Part shown: piece after piece, positions 33,504 to 41,307 of the stretch
How positions within the stretch are numbered: the first letter of the stretch is position 1
Layout of the letters: each line of letters begins with the position of its first letter
Assembly: GCF_937960835.1 (NCBI RefSeq)
Contig: NZ_CALGPC010000001.1
Coordinates: 62,001-126,000 of the forward strand
DNA length: 64,000 nucleotides
Reading direction: 5' to 3'
From: an uncultured Ferrovibrio sp.
GTDB taxonomy: Bacteria > Pseudomonadota > Alphaproteobacteria > Ferrovibrionales > Ferrovibrionaceae
Translations under genes and position numbers: made by a program
Notes under the pieces: generated by a model
The model's database searches: none
What the model was told of the DNA's origin: nothing
The model's input: the letters and a program-made list of their open reading frames with translations, nothing else

Positions 33504-34676
33504 ATGCCCCCCGTGGTCGGAATCATCGGCTCCTATGGCGGCCTTAATCTTGGTGATGAGGCAATTCTCGCCTCCGTGGTCGACCAGCTCCGCTCGCTGG
33601 AGCCGGAGATCGAGATCGTCGTCTTCTCGCGCAATGCCGAGCATACCCGCATGCGCCATGCCGTGGACCGCACCATCAATGCGCGCACCGCGCTGCGCGA
33701 GCAGGTGCTGCCCGAGCTGGAGCGGCTGGACATGCTGCTGCTGGGCGGCGGCGGCATTCTGTACGACCGCGAGGCGCGGGTTTATCTGCGCGAAGTGCAG
33801 CTTGCCCATGAGATCGGTCTGCCGACTTTCGCCTACGCCGTGGGCATCGGCCCGCTGAGCCATGTCGAGGAGCGCGCCGCCGTGCGCGACGGGCTGAACC
33901 GCATGGCGGGGATTACCGTACGCGAGGTAAGCGCCAAGCGGCTGTGCCAGGAAATCGGCGTGACCATCCCCATTGAAGTGACCGCCGATCCGGCCCTGCT
34001 GCTCGATCCCATGCCGTTCACCGATCAGATGCTGGTGCGCGAGAGCATTCCGCCGGATCGCCGGCTGATCGGCTTTTCCGTGCGCGAGCGTGGCGGCGCA
34101 GCGCCCGATCTGGAGAAGGCGCGCTATCACGAGGTGATTGCCGATGTGGCCGATTTCTGCGTGCGGCGCTATGAGGCCGACGCTGTCTTCGTGCCGATGG
34201 AGCGCATCGACCGCAACGAGATTCATCAGGTAATCGCGCTGATGGAGCAGTCCGACCGCGCCCATGTTCTGCGCGGCGACTATCATCCGCGCGAGATCAT
34301 GGGACTGACCGAGCGCTTCTCCTTCGTTGCCGGCATGCGTCTGCATTTTCTGATTTTCGCCGCCGTGATGGGCACGCCGATCGTCGCCCTGCCCTATGCG
34401 CCGAAAGTCCAGGATCTCGTCTCCAGCCTCGGCGTGCAGGAATACATGAATGCTGGCGATGCGCGCACCGGCAGCTTCCTCGCCACGCTCGACCGGCTGT
34501 GGGACAACCGCACGGCGCAGCGCGCCGCCATCAACGAGCGCCTGCCGGCCCTGCAGCAGCTGGCGCGGCGCACGCCGCTGCATGCCCTGAGCGTGATCGG
34601 CCGCGGCCCCGGCGTCGACACCATGCCCTCCATTCGCACCGGAGAAGATCTTGCCAACCCTCCGCTCTCCTTCTGA
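33504..34676 (+). CDS. Polysaccharide pyruvyl transferase family protein (CsaB-like)
   Basis: 390 residues from ATG 33504, which has GGAGAG at good distance. N-terminal GIIGSYGGLNLGDEAILASVVDQL and LLLGGGGILYD, central FAYAVGIGPL, and C-terminal HPREIMGLTERFSFVAGMRLHFLIFAAVMGTPIVALPY are family blocks (PF04230, related to sialyl-type GT-B folds). CsaB enzymes transfer pyruvate from PEP to cell-surface glycans for S-layer anchoring; this one lacks a nearby glycan gene cluster, so its acceptor is unknown. It overlaps the following gene. Confidence 0.88.
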   Translation: MPPVVGIIGSYGGLNLGDEAILASVVDQLRSLEPEIEIVVFSRNAEHTRMRHAVDRTINARTALREQVLPELERLDMLLLGGGGILYDREARVYLREVQLAHEIGLPTFAYAVGIGPLSHVEERAAVRDGLNRMAGITVREVSAKRLCQEIGVTIPIEVTADPALLLDPMPFTDQMLVRESIPPDRRLIGFSVRERGGAAPDLEKARYHEVIADVADFCVRRYEADAVFVPMERIDRNEIHQVIALMEQSDRAHVLRGDYHPREIMGLTERFSFVAGMRLHFLIFAAVMGTPIVALPYAPKVQDLVSSLGVQEYMNAGDARTGSFLATLDRLWDNRTAQRAAINERLPALQQLARRTPLHALSVIGRGPGVDTMPSIRTGEDLANPPLSF

Positions 34677-36060
34677 CGTCCAGATGGTGACGCTGAAACC
34701 GCGCCGCGCGCGGGTGGCGGCGCGCTGCGACGTTCTGGTGGTGGGTGGCGGGCCGGCGGGCATGGCGGCAGCCTTAGGGGCTGCCTGGGCCGGCGCCGAT
34801 GTATTGCTGACCGAGCGCTTCGGCTTCCTCGGCGGCAATCCGACGGTGGCCCTGGTCAATCCGCTGATGTCCTGGCACACGCAGAAAGCGCCGCCGAGCG
34901 AGATCGATCCGACAAGGCTGCTGCCGCAGGATCACGGGCCGGGCGAGCCCATCGTAGCCGGTGCGCTGGAAACCTTTGTCTCCAATCTGATTGCCGCCGA
35001 TGGCGCGCTGGCGCCGACGCAGGCGACCGGCTTCACCGTGCCGTTCGATCCTGAAATCTACAAAGCCGTGGCGCAGGAGACGATGGAGCAGGCCGGCGTG
35101 CGCGTACTGCTGCATGCATTCGCCAACGATGTGTGGACAGATGAGGACAAGCTCTGCGGCGCGGTCTTCGAGACCAAGAGCGGTCCCTTGCTGATCCGCG
35201 CCAATGTCATTGTCGATGCGTCCGGCGATGGCGATCTGGCGGCCAAGGCTGGCGCGCGTTTCCATATCGGCCGCGAGGAAGACGGCCGCGTGCAGCCGAT
35301 GACCCTGATGTTTCGCATCGCCGATTTCGACCGCGAGGCTTTTGCCGCCTATGTGCGTGAGCATCCGGATCAATGGCGCGGCGTGCATGGCCTGTGGGAC
35401 CTGATAGAAAAGGCCCGCGCGGCGGGCGAGCTGGATCTGCCGCGCGAGGACATTCTTTTCTTTGCCACGCCGCATCCGCGAGAACTGTCGGTCAACTGCA
35501 CGCGGGTGACCGGCGTGAACGGCACCGACGTGTTCGACCTGTCGCGCGCCGAGGGCGAGGCACGGCGGCAGATGCGGCAGATCATGCGCTTTTTGAAGCG
35601 ATACGTGCCGGGCTTTGCGGACGCCTATATCGTGCAGAGCGGCACTCATATCGGCGTGCGCGAGACGCGGCGCATCGTCGGCGAGTACACGCTGGATGTC
35701 GAAGACGTGCTGCAGGCGCGCAAATTTTCCGATGCCATCGCGCGCTGCTCTTATCCAGTCGACATCCACAATCCGGCCGGCAGCGGCACGACATTGCGCC
35801 GCCTGCCGCAGGGCGAATGGTATGAAGTGCCGCTGCGCTGCCTGGTGCCGAAGGATGTCGACGGCCTGCTGGTGGCAGGCCGCAGTATCAGCGGCACCCA
35901 TGAAGCTCATAGCAGCTATCGCGTCACGCCCACTGCGATGGCCACCGGCCAGGCTGCCGGCGTCTGCGCAGCGCTCGCCAGCCGCAACCGATGCCCGCCC
36001 CGCCAGGTTTTGGCGTCTGCCGTGCAGATCGAGCTGCGCCGGCAGGGTGCGATAGTGTGA
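34651..36060 (+). CDS. FAD-dependent oxidoreductase (FAD_oxidored/PF12831 type)
   Basis: 469 residues from TTG 34651, preceded by GGAGAA; ATG 34684 is an alternative. Dinucleotide-binding motif VLVVGGGPAGMAAALGAAWAGADVLLTE, then GGNPTVALVN and, at the end, VDGLLVAGRSISGTHEAHSSYRVTPTAMATGQAAG, typical of FAD-dependent oxidoreductases similar to succinate-dehydrogenase flavoproteins or KdnB/HdrA-like proteins. No iron-sulfur cysteine motif is seen. It overlaps the pyruvyl transferase gene by 26 bp, implying co-transcription and perhaps a shared pathway. The substrate is unknown. Confidence 0.85.
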   Translation: MPTLRSPSDVQMVTLKPRRARVAARCDVLVVGGGPAGMAAALGAAWAGADVLLTERFGFLGGNPTVALVNPLMSWHTQKAPPSEIDPTRLLPQDHGPGEPIVAGALETFVSNLIAADGALAPTQATGFTVPFDPEIYKAVAQETMEQAGVRVLLHAFANDVWTDEDKLCGAVFETKSGPLLIRANVIVDASGDGDLAAKAGARFHIGREEDGRVQPMTLMFRIADFDREAFAAYVREHPDQWRGVHGLWDLIEKARAAGELDLPREDILFFATPHPRELSVNCTRVTGVNGTDVFDLSRAEGEARRQMRQIMRFLKRYVPGFADAYIVQSGTHIGVRETRRIVGEYTLDVEDVLQARKFSDAIARCSYPVDIHNPAGSGTTLRRLPQGEWYEVPLRCLVPKDVDGLLVAGRSISGTHEAHSSYRVTPTAMATGQAAGVCAALASRNRCPPRQVLASAVQIELRRQGAIV

Positions 36061-36085
36061 GCAATTCGGTTTAGCTGGCGATGAA

Positions 36086-36161
36086 GCTCTCTCCCTCCCC
36101 ACCGTTTACATGGTGGGTCTCCTTCTTCTCCCATTGGGAATGGGACGACGGGAGGGCGAGG
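36086..36161. repeat. Inverted repeat with CTCCCTCCC / GGGAGGGCGAGG ends
   Basis: Arms CTCTCCCTCCC (about 36089) and GGGAGGGCGAGG (about 36150-36161) flank a structured centre (CCACCGTTTACATGGTGG). A relative with arms CTCACCCTCCC and GGGAGGGTGA flanks 40054-40170. It lies at the end of the accessory block. Confidence 0.6.
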
Positions 36162-36174
36162 ATTCTTGCTGTTT

Positions 36175-37074
36175 TTACGCTGCCGGCGGAACGCTATCGC
36201 CGTTCTGCTCAGGCACAGAAGTCCCAGGCGCAGAAGCCTGCGCCTGCGGTTGCGACGGCGTGACGTGCAGCGGCTTGGGCGGCGTACGCGGGCCGGGCTC
36301 GCGGCCGGCGTTGATGTCGCTCAAGCCTTCCAGCACGCGCTGATGACACCAGGCGGCCATGCCCTTGCGCGAGGCGAAATCCGCCATGGTGACCGGCTGA
36401 TGCAGCTCGACGACGGCTTCGCTCGGGCCCGATTTCAGAAAGCGCCACAAATGGGGCACCAGGTCCTCATCGCCGACCCAGGCGAAGATGCGCATCCAGC
36501 GGCGGCCCACCGGCATGTGGTTCAGCTTGGCATACCCCAGGCTGATCGGCTGCACGAAGGGCAGCCTGCCCCTGATCGGCTGTTCCGCCACGGCGAAGAA
36601 CGCCGATTTGAAGTTATGAATGCGCAGACCGTCCGAGGACGTGCCCTCAGGGAACAGGATCAGGTTGTCGCCCTGCTCCAGCCGCTCGCGCATCTCGTCG
36701 CGATGCTCGGCCGTGCGATGGCGGTTGTTGCGCTCGACGAAGACCGTGCGCTGCAGCCGCGCCAGCAGGCCGAAGAAGGGCCAGTCGTTGACTTCCTTCT
36801 TGGCGATGAAACTCGCCGGCAAGGCCGCCGACAGCACGACGATGTCGAGCCAGGAGATGTGATTGCTGACGAACAGCACCGGCGCCGGCGCAGCGGCGAC
36901 ACCGATCCTGCGTACCTTGATGCGCAGCAGCCAGGCGACGCTGCGATGATAGAAATGCGGCAGCGACCGCCGCCAGGGGCTGCCGATCTTGATCAGCAGC
37001 ATCTGCAACGGGATCAGCAGCGCCGTCCAGATCAGAAACAGGACAAGCGTTGCAATTGCGCGAGCGGTCATCAT
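36175..37074 (-). CDS. plsC: 1-acyl-sn-glycerol-3-phosphate acyltransferase
   Basis: Inner-membrane lysophosphatidate acyltransferase of phospholipid synthesis. About 299 residues from the ATG pair at 37074/37071. One N-terminal helix (ATLVLFLIWTALLIPLQML), then acyltransferase block I SNHISWLDI (equivalent to NHxxxxD), block III FPEGTSSDG and block IV-like FVQPISLGY. The last 45 residues are a Pro- and Ala-rich tail with no clear domain. It follows fur, and an 18-bp tandem repeat bridges the fur stop and the plsC start. Confidence 0.94.
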   Translation of the reverse strand: MMTARAIATLVLFLIWTALLIPLQMLLIKIGSPWRRSLPHFYHRSVAWLLRIKVRRIGVAAAPAPVLFVSNHISWLDIVVLSAALPASFIAKKEVNDWPFFGLLARLQRTVFVERNNRHRTAEHRDEMRERLEQGDNLILFPEGTSSDGLRIHNFKSAFFAVAEQPIRGRLPFVQPISLGYAKLNHMPVGRRWMRIFAWVGDEDLVPHLWRFLKSGPSEAVVELHQPVTMADFASRKGMAAWCHQRVLEGLSDINAGREPGPRTPPKPLHVTPSQPQAQASAPGTSVPEQNGDSVPPAA

Positions 37075-37101
37075 GGAAAAATACCGCGCCTGGAGCTGGC
37101 C

Positions 37102-37137
37102 GCGATCAAGCCTTGCCTTGCGATCAAGCTTTGCCTT
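37102..37137. repeat. Two tandem copies of an 18-bp unit at the fur/plsC junction
   Basis: GCGATCAAGCCTTGCCTT (37102-37119) and GCGATCAAGCTTTGCCTT (37120-37137), one mismatch. The second copy contains the fur stop codon (37124-37126) and the last fur codons. Confidence 0.9.
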
Positions 37138-37564
37138 TCTTGGGCGCGGCTTCGGTGTCGTCGAGCGGCACGCCGAACAGCTCCAGCCGGTGATCGACCA
37201 GCTTGTAGCCAAGCTTGGCAGCGATCCTTTCCTGCAGCTCTTCGAGTTCCGGATCGTTGAATTCGATGATCTTGCCGCTGCGCATGTCGATCAGGTGATC
37301 GTGGTGCGCTTCCGGCATTTCCTCGTAGCGCGCGCGGCCATCGCCGAGATCGAGGCGGCTGAGGATGCCGTTTTCCTCAAACATGCGCACGGTGCGGTAA
37401 ACGGTGGCGATCGAGATGCGCGGATCGATCGCAGCGGCGCGATGATGCAGCTCCTCGACATCGGGATGATCGTCGGCAGCGCTGAGAACGCGCGCGATGA
37501 CGCGGCGCTGATCGGTCATCCGCATGCCGAGCTGTTCACAAAGCTGTTCAAGACGGCTGCTCAT
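37124..37564 (-). CDS. fur: Fur-family transcriptional regulator
   Basis: 146 residues. Winged-helix part: MRMTDQRRVIARVL, and the recognition region ISIATVYRTVRMFEENGIL. Metal-site elements: EEMPEAHHDHLIDMRSGKIIEF (the HHDH cluster) and a C-terminal KLVDHRLELFGV. No CXXC structural zinc motif is visible, so it resembles alphaproteobacterial Fur/Mur or Irr-like members. In many alphaproteobacteria the fur-position paralogue responds to manganese (Mur). The regulated metal cannot be told from sequence. Confidence 0.92.
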   Translation of the reverse strand: MSSRLEQLCEQLGMRMTDQRRVIARVLSAADDHPDVEELHHRAAAIDPRISIATVYRTVRMFEENGILSRLDLGDGRARYEEMPEAHHDHLIDMRSGKIIEFNDPELEELQERIAAKLGYKLVDHRLELFGVPLDDTEAAPKKGKA

Positions 37565-37603
37565 GCACCGAAGCCTTCCTGTTAGTCACTCGCCCACCCG
37601 CTT

Positions 37604-37625
37604 TATCGTCAGTAGGATGACGATA
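37604..37625 (-). promoter_or_regulatory. Candidate operator upstream of fur
   Basis: Perfect 8-bp inverted repeat TATCGTCA (37604-37611) / TGACGATA (37618-37625) with a 6-bp spacer, 40 bp before the fur start. GTCACTAATGAC follows close by. Size and place suit a dimer-binding operator, possibly for Fur itself. Confidence 0.45.
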
Positions 37626-37701
37626 TCGCGTCACTAATGACAGGCGAACTACCGCAGTCGCGTGCTCAGGGCAAGCCTTTCGGCGCCCTTGCGGCCTCTC
37701 G

Positions 37702-38145
37702 TCAACGGCTGCGGCGGCGGCCCTTGCCGAGGCCAATTTTCTTCGCCAGTGCCCGACGTTGCAAGGCATAATTGGGCGCCACCATGGGGTAATCCGCAGG
37801 CAGACCCCAGCGTTCGCGATACTGTTCCGGCGTCAGCCCGTAGTGGCTCATCAGATGCCGTTTGAGCATCTTCAGCTTTTTGCCGTCCTCCAGGCAGATG
37901 ATGTAATCGGGCATCACCGATTTCTTCACCGCCACGGCCGGCGTCGGGCGTTCGGGCGCTTTCTCCCGCACCGCCGCGCCATTGCCGCCAATGCCTGCGA
38001 GCGTGCCGTAGACCTGGCGAATCAACCCAGGCAGTTCGGAAGCATCGAGTTTGTTGTTGGAGACATGGGCGGCGACGATCTCGGCGGTCAGCGCCAGCAA
38101 CTCCGACTTTTCCGCGTGACGGGCCTTATCGGCGCTGTCGGCCAT
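37702..38145 (-). CDS. mucR: MucR/Ros-family transcriptional regulator
   Basis: 147 residues from ATG 38145. Zinc-finger-like MucR domain: SVMPDYIICLEDGKKLKMLKRHLMSHYGLTPEQYRERWGLP; the Cys and the paired His (LKRHLMSHYG) are the prokaryotic zinc-finger ligands, with the second Cys/Asp position filled by Asp as in many members. Basic C-terminal tail KKIGLGKGRRRSR. MucR proteins are H-NS-like global repressors in alphaproteobacteria. The perfect palindrome in its upstream region suggests autoregulation. Confidence 0.95.
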   Translation of the reverse strand: MADSADKARHAEKSELLALTAEIVAAHVSNNKLDASELPGLIRQVYGTLAGIGGNGAAVREKAPERPTPAVAVKKSVMPDYIICLEDGKKLKMLKRHLMSHYGLTPEQYRERWGLPADYPMVAPNYALQRRALAKKIGLGKGRRRSR

Positions 38146-38169
38146 GCCGCATGTCCTTCCAGGCAAGTA

Positions 38170-38202
38170 TTACGGAGTATTAAATCAAATAATACGCCGT
38201 AA
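38170..38202 (-). promoter_or_regulatory. Large inverted repeat upstream of mucR
   Basis: TTACGGAGTATTA (38170-38182) and TAATACGCCGTAA (38190-38202) pair over 12 of 13 positions around AATCAAA. AT-rich and 25 bp before the mucR start; a plausible MucR autoregulatory site, since MucR binds AT-rich palindromic DNA. Confidence 0.5.
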
Positions 38203-38245
38203 CGGGAAAGTAATCTAGCAAAGACTTGCCAGAAGTCGGGCAAAA

Positions 38246-39430
38246 TCAGGCCGGATTCGCCGTCGAAATCTTCATGACGATCGCATTCACGCGCGATGCG
38301 GCAGATGAGGACGAACCGGCGGGCCCCTCATAATAGCCCGCGCGGCGACCGACCTCGGCGAAGCCCAGCCCCTTGTAAAGCGCCTGGGCCGCGTGATTGT
38401 CCTCGGCCACTTCGAGGAAGCAGGCGGCAGCGCCCTCCTGATTCAGCCGCTGCAATCCCTCGCGCATCAGGCCGCGCGCGATGCCAAGCCGCTGCAGCCG
38501 CGGCCGCACCGCCAGCGTGATCACTTCGGCTTCATCGGCCGCCTTGCGCAGCAGCACGAAGCCTGCCGGCTGATCGTTATGCACGGCAAGCAGCGCAAAG
38601 GCGCCCGGCATGGCCAGCAGATCGGTGAAAGCCTGACTGCTCCAGCCGCCATGGCGATCCTGCGCGAAAGCTTCGCCATGCAGCTCCGCCAGCAGCGCAG
38701 CACTTTCGACGCCGCAAGGCTGAATGGTGACCGCAAGCTGCGCGCGCGGCTGCGCGACAGCAGGCAAGGCTGCATCGGGCGGGCGGATGTAAAGTGGCGC
38801 CGGCGCGCGTGCAGGCGCCGGACGCTGCATGGCCAGGCGCGCAACAATGGCTGGATCGGGATCCGGCGCAGCAGGCGAAAGCTGCAGATCATCGCGCGGG
38901 CCCGCTGCCTGGCGCAGCAATTTTGCGCCGCTGCCGACCAGCGTCAGCGGGCCGGATGGCAATTGCGCGGCGGCAGCCGCAACCGGCAGCAGGGCCGGTT
39001 CCTGCAGCGGCGCGCCCAGACCGTTTGCAGCAGCCGCGAAAGCCTGGATGTAGACCTCATCGCGGCGCGCATCGATTGCGGCAATGGTGGCGATGCCTGG
39101 CTGGGCCGCGGCGGTTGCCAGCGCTTCCGTTGTGGTGATGCCCCAGACGGGTCTGGACAGCGCAAGACCCAAAGCACGCGCAGTCGCCAGCGCCGTGCGG
39201 ATGCCGGTAAACGAGCCGGGACCGATGGTGGCGGCGATGCCGTAAAGCTCCTGCAATTCAAGCCCGGCCTGACGGCGCGCGTCTTCCAGCACCGGCAGCA
39301 GGCGTTCGGCATTGCCCTTGCCGCCGGGCGAAACAATGCGCGCCAGCACGCGCGCTTCGCCCTCAGGGCTGCCCTCGATGATCGCCACCGAACACGCATT
39401 CAGCGCGGTATCAAGGCCCAGCAGCTTCAC
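38246..39430 (-). CDS. TsaB-RimI fusion: t6A complex subunit plus ribosomal-protein N-acetyltransferase
   Basis: 394 residues from GTG 39430 (GGAG 7 nt upstream). Residues 1 to about 215 are TsaB: LLGLDTALNACSVAI, VSPGGKGNAERLLPVLE, and IAATIGPGSFTGIRTALATARALGLAL. TsaB scaffolds TsaD for t6A37 formation. From about 250 on is a GNAT domain of the RimI type: AFALLAVHNDQPAGFVLLRKAADEAEVITLAVRPRLQRLGIARGLM (acetyl-CoA loop) and AAQALYKGLGFAEVGRRAGYY. In related genomes tsaB and rimI are usually adjacent separate genes. No stop codon lies between the two domains. Confidence 0.93.
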   Translation of the reverse strand: MKLLGLDTALNACSVAIIEGSPEGEARVLARIVSPGGKGNAERLLPVLEDARRQAGLELQELYGIAATIGPGSFTGIRTALATARALGLALSRPVWGITTTEALATAAAQPGIATIAAIDARRDEVYIQAFAAAANGLGAPLQEPALLPVAAAAAQLPSGPLTLVGSGAKLLRQAAGPRDDLQLSPAAPDPDPAIVARLAMQRPAPARAPAPLYIRPPDAALPAVAQPRAQLAVTIQPCGVESAALLAELHGEAFAQDRHGGWSSQAFTDLLAMPGAFALLAVHNDQPAGFVLLRKAADEAEVITLAVRPRLQRLGIARGLMREGLQRLNQEGAAACFLEVAEDNHAAQALYKGLGFAEVGRRAGYYEGPAGSSSSAASRVNAIVMKISTANPA

Positions 39431-39483
39431 GTCGCCGCTCCGCGATGATAGGAGGATGCCAATCCTGGCTTGGAGTTCATGCA

Positions 39484-40050
39484 ATGTCTCTCGTCGAGAG
39501 CGGGCTTGTCGAAATCACGCCGCCGGAATTTCCGGTGCTGATCGATCTGCGCTATGCCAGCGCCGACAACCTCACCGGCGCGCCGATCTATAAACGGGCT
39601 GCCTGTTTTCTCAACCCTGAAGCCGCCGGTCTGCTCAAACGGGCGATCATTCTGGCCGCCCAGATGGATTTGAGGCTGAAGATATTCGACGCCTTCCGCC
39701 CGACCGAGGCCGCCTGGGCGCTGTGGAATCATACGCCCGATCCGAATTTCCTGGCCGATCCGCGCAAGGGTTCGCCGCATTCGCGCGGCGCCGCCGTCGA
39801 TGTGACGCTGGTCGATGCCGATGGCGAGGATCTCGACATGGGCACCGATTTCGACGCCTTCACGCCGCTGGCCTTCCATGGCGCGCTGGAAATCACGCCC
39901 GAGCAGCAGCGCAACCGCGCATTGCTGCTGGGGATCATGACCGCAGCGGGCTGGGACTTCTATCGCAACGAATGGTGGCATTATCAGCTGTTCCAGCCGC
40001 GGCGCTTCCCGCTTCTGTCCGATGCGGCGGCGGGGACAAGGATGATGTGA
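39484..40050 (+). CDS. ddpX: D-alanyl-D-alanine dipeptidase (VanX/DdpX family)
   Basis: Zinc dipeptidase releasing D-Ala from D-Ala-D-Ala, 188 residues. ATG 39484 has GGAG 9 nt upstream. Catalytic elements: FRP Arg72, SPHSRGAAVD with His99 and Asp106 (S-x-H-x6-D), and EWWH with Glu163 and His166. There is no signal peptide, so it is probably cytosolic, recycling D-Ala or lowering the dipeptide pool. No vanHA genes occur nearby, so a resistance role is unlikely. Divergent from the tsaB-rimI gene with a 53-bp gap. Confidence 0.92.
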   Translation: MSLVESGLVEITPPEFPVLIDLRYASADNLTGAPIYKRAACFLNPEAAGLLKRAIILAAQMDLRLKIFDAFRPTEAAWALWNHTPDPNFLADPRKGSPHSRGAAVDVTLVDADGEDLDMGTDFDAFTPLAFHGALEITPEQQRNRALLLGIMTAAGWDFYRNEWWHYQLFQPRRFPLLSDAAAGTRMM

Positions 40051-40053
40051 TCC

Positions 40054-40170
40054 CTCACCCTCCCAACGCTGGCGCGATGGGCCCCTTTCTCTTCCGCTGA
40101 CGCGAGCGAGGGGAATGGGTTTGCGCTCGCCTTCTCCCCCCTTTCCGCTTGCGGGAGGCCGGGAGGGTGA
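40054..40170. repeat. Inverted repeat with CTCACCCTCCC / GGGAGGGTGA ends
   Basis: Arms CTCACCCTCCC (40054-40064) and GGGAGGGTGA (40161-40170) flank about 100 bp between two convergent genes. This G/C-rich inverted unit is a common type of intergenic repeat in proteobacteria and resembles the one at 36086-36161. Confidence 0.65.
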
Positions 40171-40185
40171 AGGTGAAAGCGCCGC

Positions 40186-41307
40186 CTATTCCACATGCCC
40201 CGCCGCCCAGCGGGCGGTGGCGGCGAAATCCGCCTTCTCCTGCAGCACGGCGGCGATGCGTTCGCCGATCACGGGGCCGAATTTGAAGCCATGGCCGGAC
40301 GTGCCGCAGAAGGCAAATGCGCGCGGGCCGAGCTGGCGGAACTGGAAGCGTTCTTCCGCCTCCACGTCGTAGAAACAGGTCTTCGCCGCGGCGATGCGAT
40401 ACTGCTCCAGCGCCATGATGCGGTGGCGCACATTGTGCAGAAGCGCGTCGATCTCGTCCTGGCGCGGTTCGCGGTCGCCGCTTGGATCGGCGGTGGAGCC
40501 GAAGCGGTGGTCGCCGATCTTCAGGCCGGTGCGGATGCCATCGCGGGTGACGCGCGGCGGCACCAGGTAGAAGCCCTTGGTCTCGCCAATCTCCAGCAGC
40601 ATCGGCGCTGCATGCCAGGCCGCCATCAGATCGCCGGGCGGCGTCAGATAGACCACCACCTGGCGCGAGGGCCGCGAAACCGGCGCCAGATCGGGCAGCA
40701 ACTGCGCCGTCCAGGGCCCCGCCGCGACGAGGATGCGGTCCGCCTGCACCTGCCCGCCATCGGCAAGACGCACGATGCCGGCACTGGCATCGATGCCGGC
40801 GACCTTGGTTTGGGTCAGCAGCGTCACCATGCGGTCGCGCAAGTGGCGGGACAGCGCCGCCACGATGGCCTCGGCGAAGAGAAGCCCGCCCGAGGGACAG
40901 TAATAGGCATCCTGCAGGCCATCGCCGTTCAGCATCGGATAACGGCCAGCAACCGTTTCGCCGTCGAAGGCCAGATGCTCGACCTCTTCGGCAGCCAGCG
41001 CGATGCAGCTCTGCTTGGCCCAGCTATCGCCCTCGCCGCTCAGCACCAGCGTGCCGGTTTCGGCATAGAGCCGCATCTTAAGATCGCTCCAGACGCGCTC
41101 CCAGGCGTGATAGGCCTCGCGCACCATGCGCAGATAGCCGCGCTGCACGCCATAGGGATAACGGATCAGGCGATGCTGATCGACCGAGCTGCCCAGCGGA
41201 TTGGGCAGCGGGCCTTGCTCGATGACGCTGACGTCGCAACCCGCGCGCTTGAGCGCCCAGGCGGTGGACAGACCGACAATGCCACCGCCGACGATCGCGA
41301 CTTTCAT
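40186..41307 (-). CDS. FAD-dependent amino-acid oxidase (monomeric sarcosine oxidase/DAO family)
   Basis: 373 residues from ATG 41307, which overlaps the stop of the previous gene by 4 bp. N-terminal MKVAIVGGGIVGLSTAWALKRAGCDVSVIE (Rossmann FAD motif, covalently binding Cys expected near the C terminus). Later PSRQVVVYLTP, KGFYLVPP, and a C-terminal FCGTSGHGFKFGPVIGERIA, the segment typical of MSOX/SolA. The conserved Cys preceding YD (TCFYDVE) matches the site of flavinylation in MSOX. The substrate, an N-methyl or secondary amine, is unknown. Confidence 0.88.
   Translation of the reverse strand: MKVAIVGGGIVGLSTAWALKRAGCDVSVIEQGPLPNPLGSSVDQHRLIRYPYGVQRGYLRMVREAYHAWERVWSDLKMRLYAETGTLVLSGEGDSWAKQSCIALAAEEVEHLAFDGETVAGRYPMLNGDGLQDAYYCPSGGLLFAEAIVAALSRHLRDRMVTLLTQTKVAGIDASAGIVRLADGGQVQADRILVAAGPWTAQLLPDLAPVSRPSRQVVVYLTPPGDLMAAWHAAPMLLEIGETKGFYLVPPRVTRDGIRTGLKIGDHRFGSTADPSGDREPRQDEIDALLHNVRHRIMALEQYRIAAAKTCFYDVEAEERFQFRQLGPRAFAFCGTSGHGFKFGPVIGERIAAVLQEKADFAATARWAAGHVE

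Noticed and set aside
39484..40050. Glycopeptide-resistance role for the VanX-like dipeptidase
   Set aside because: No vanH, vanA/B or vanRS genes are near, and the organism is Gram-negative; recycling or stationary-phase use of D-Ala is more likely.
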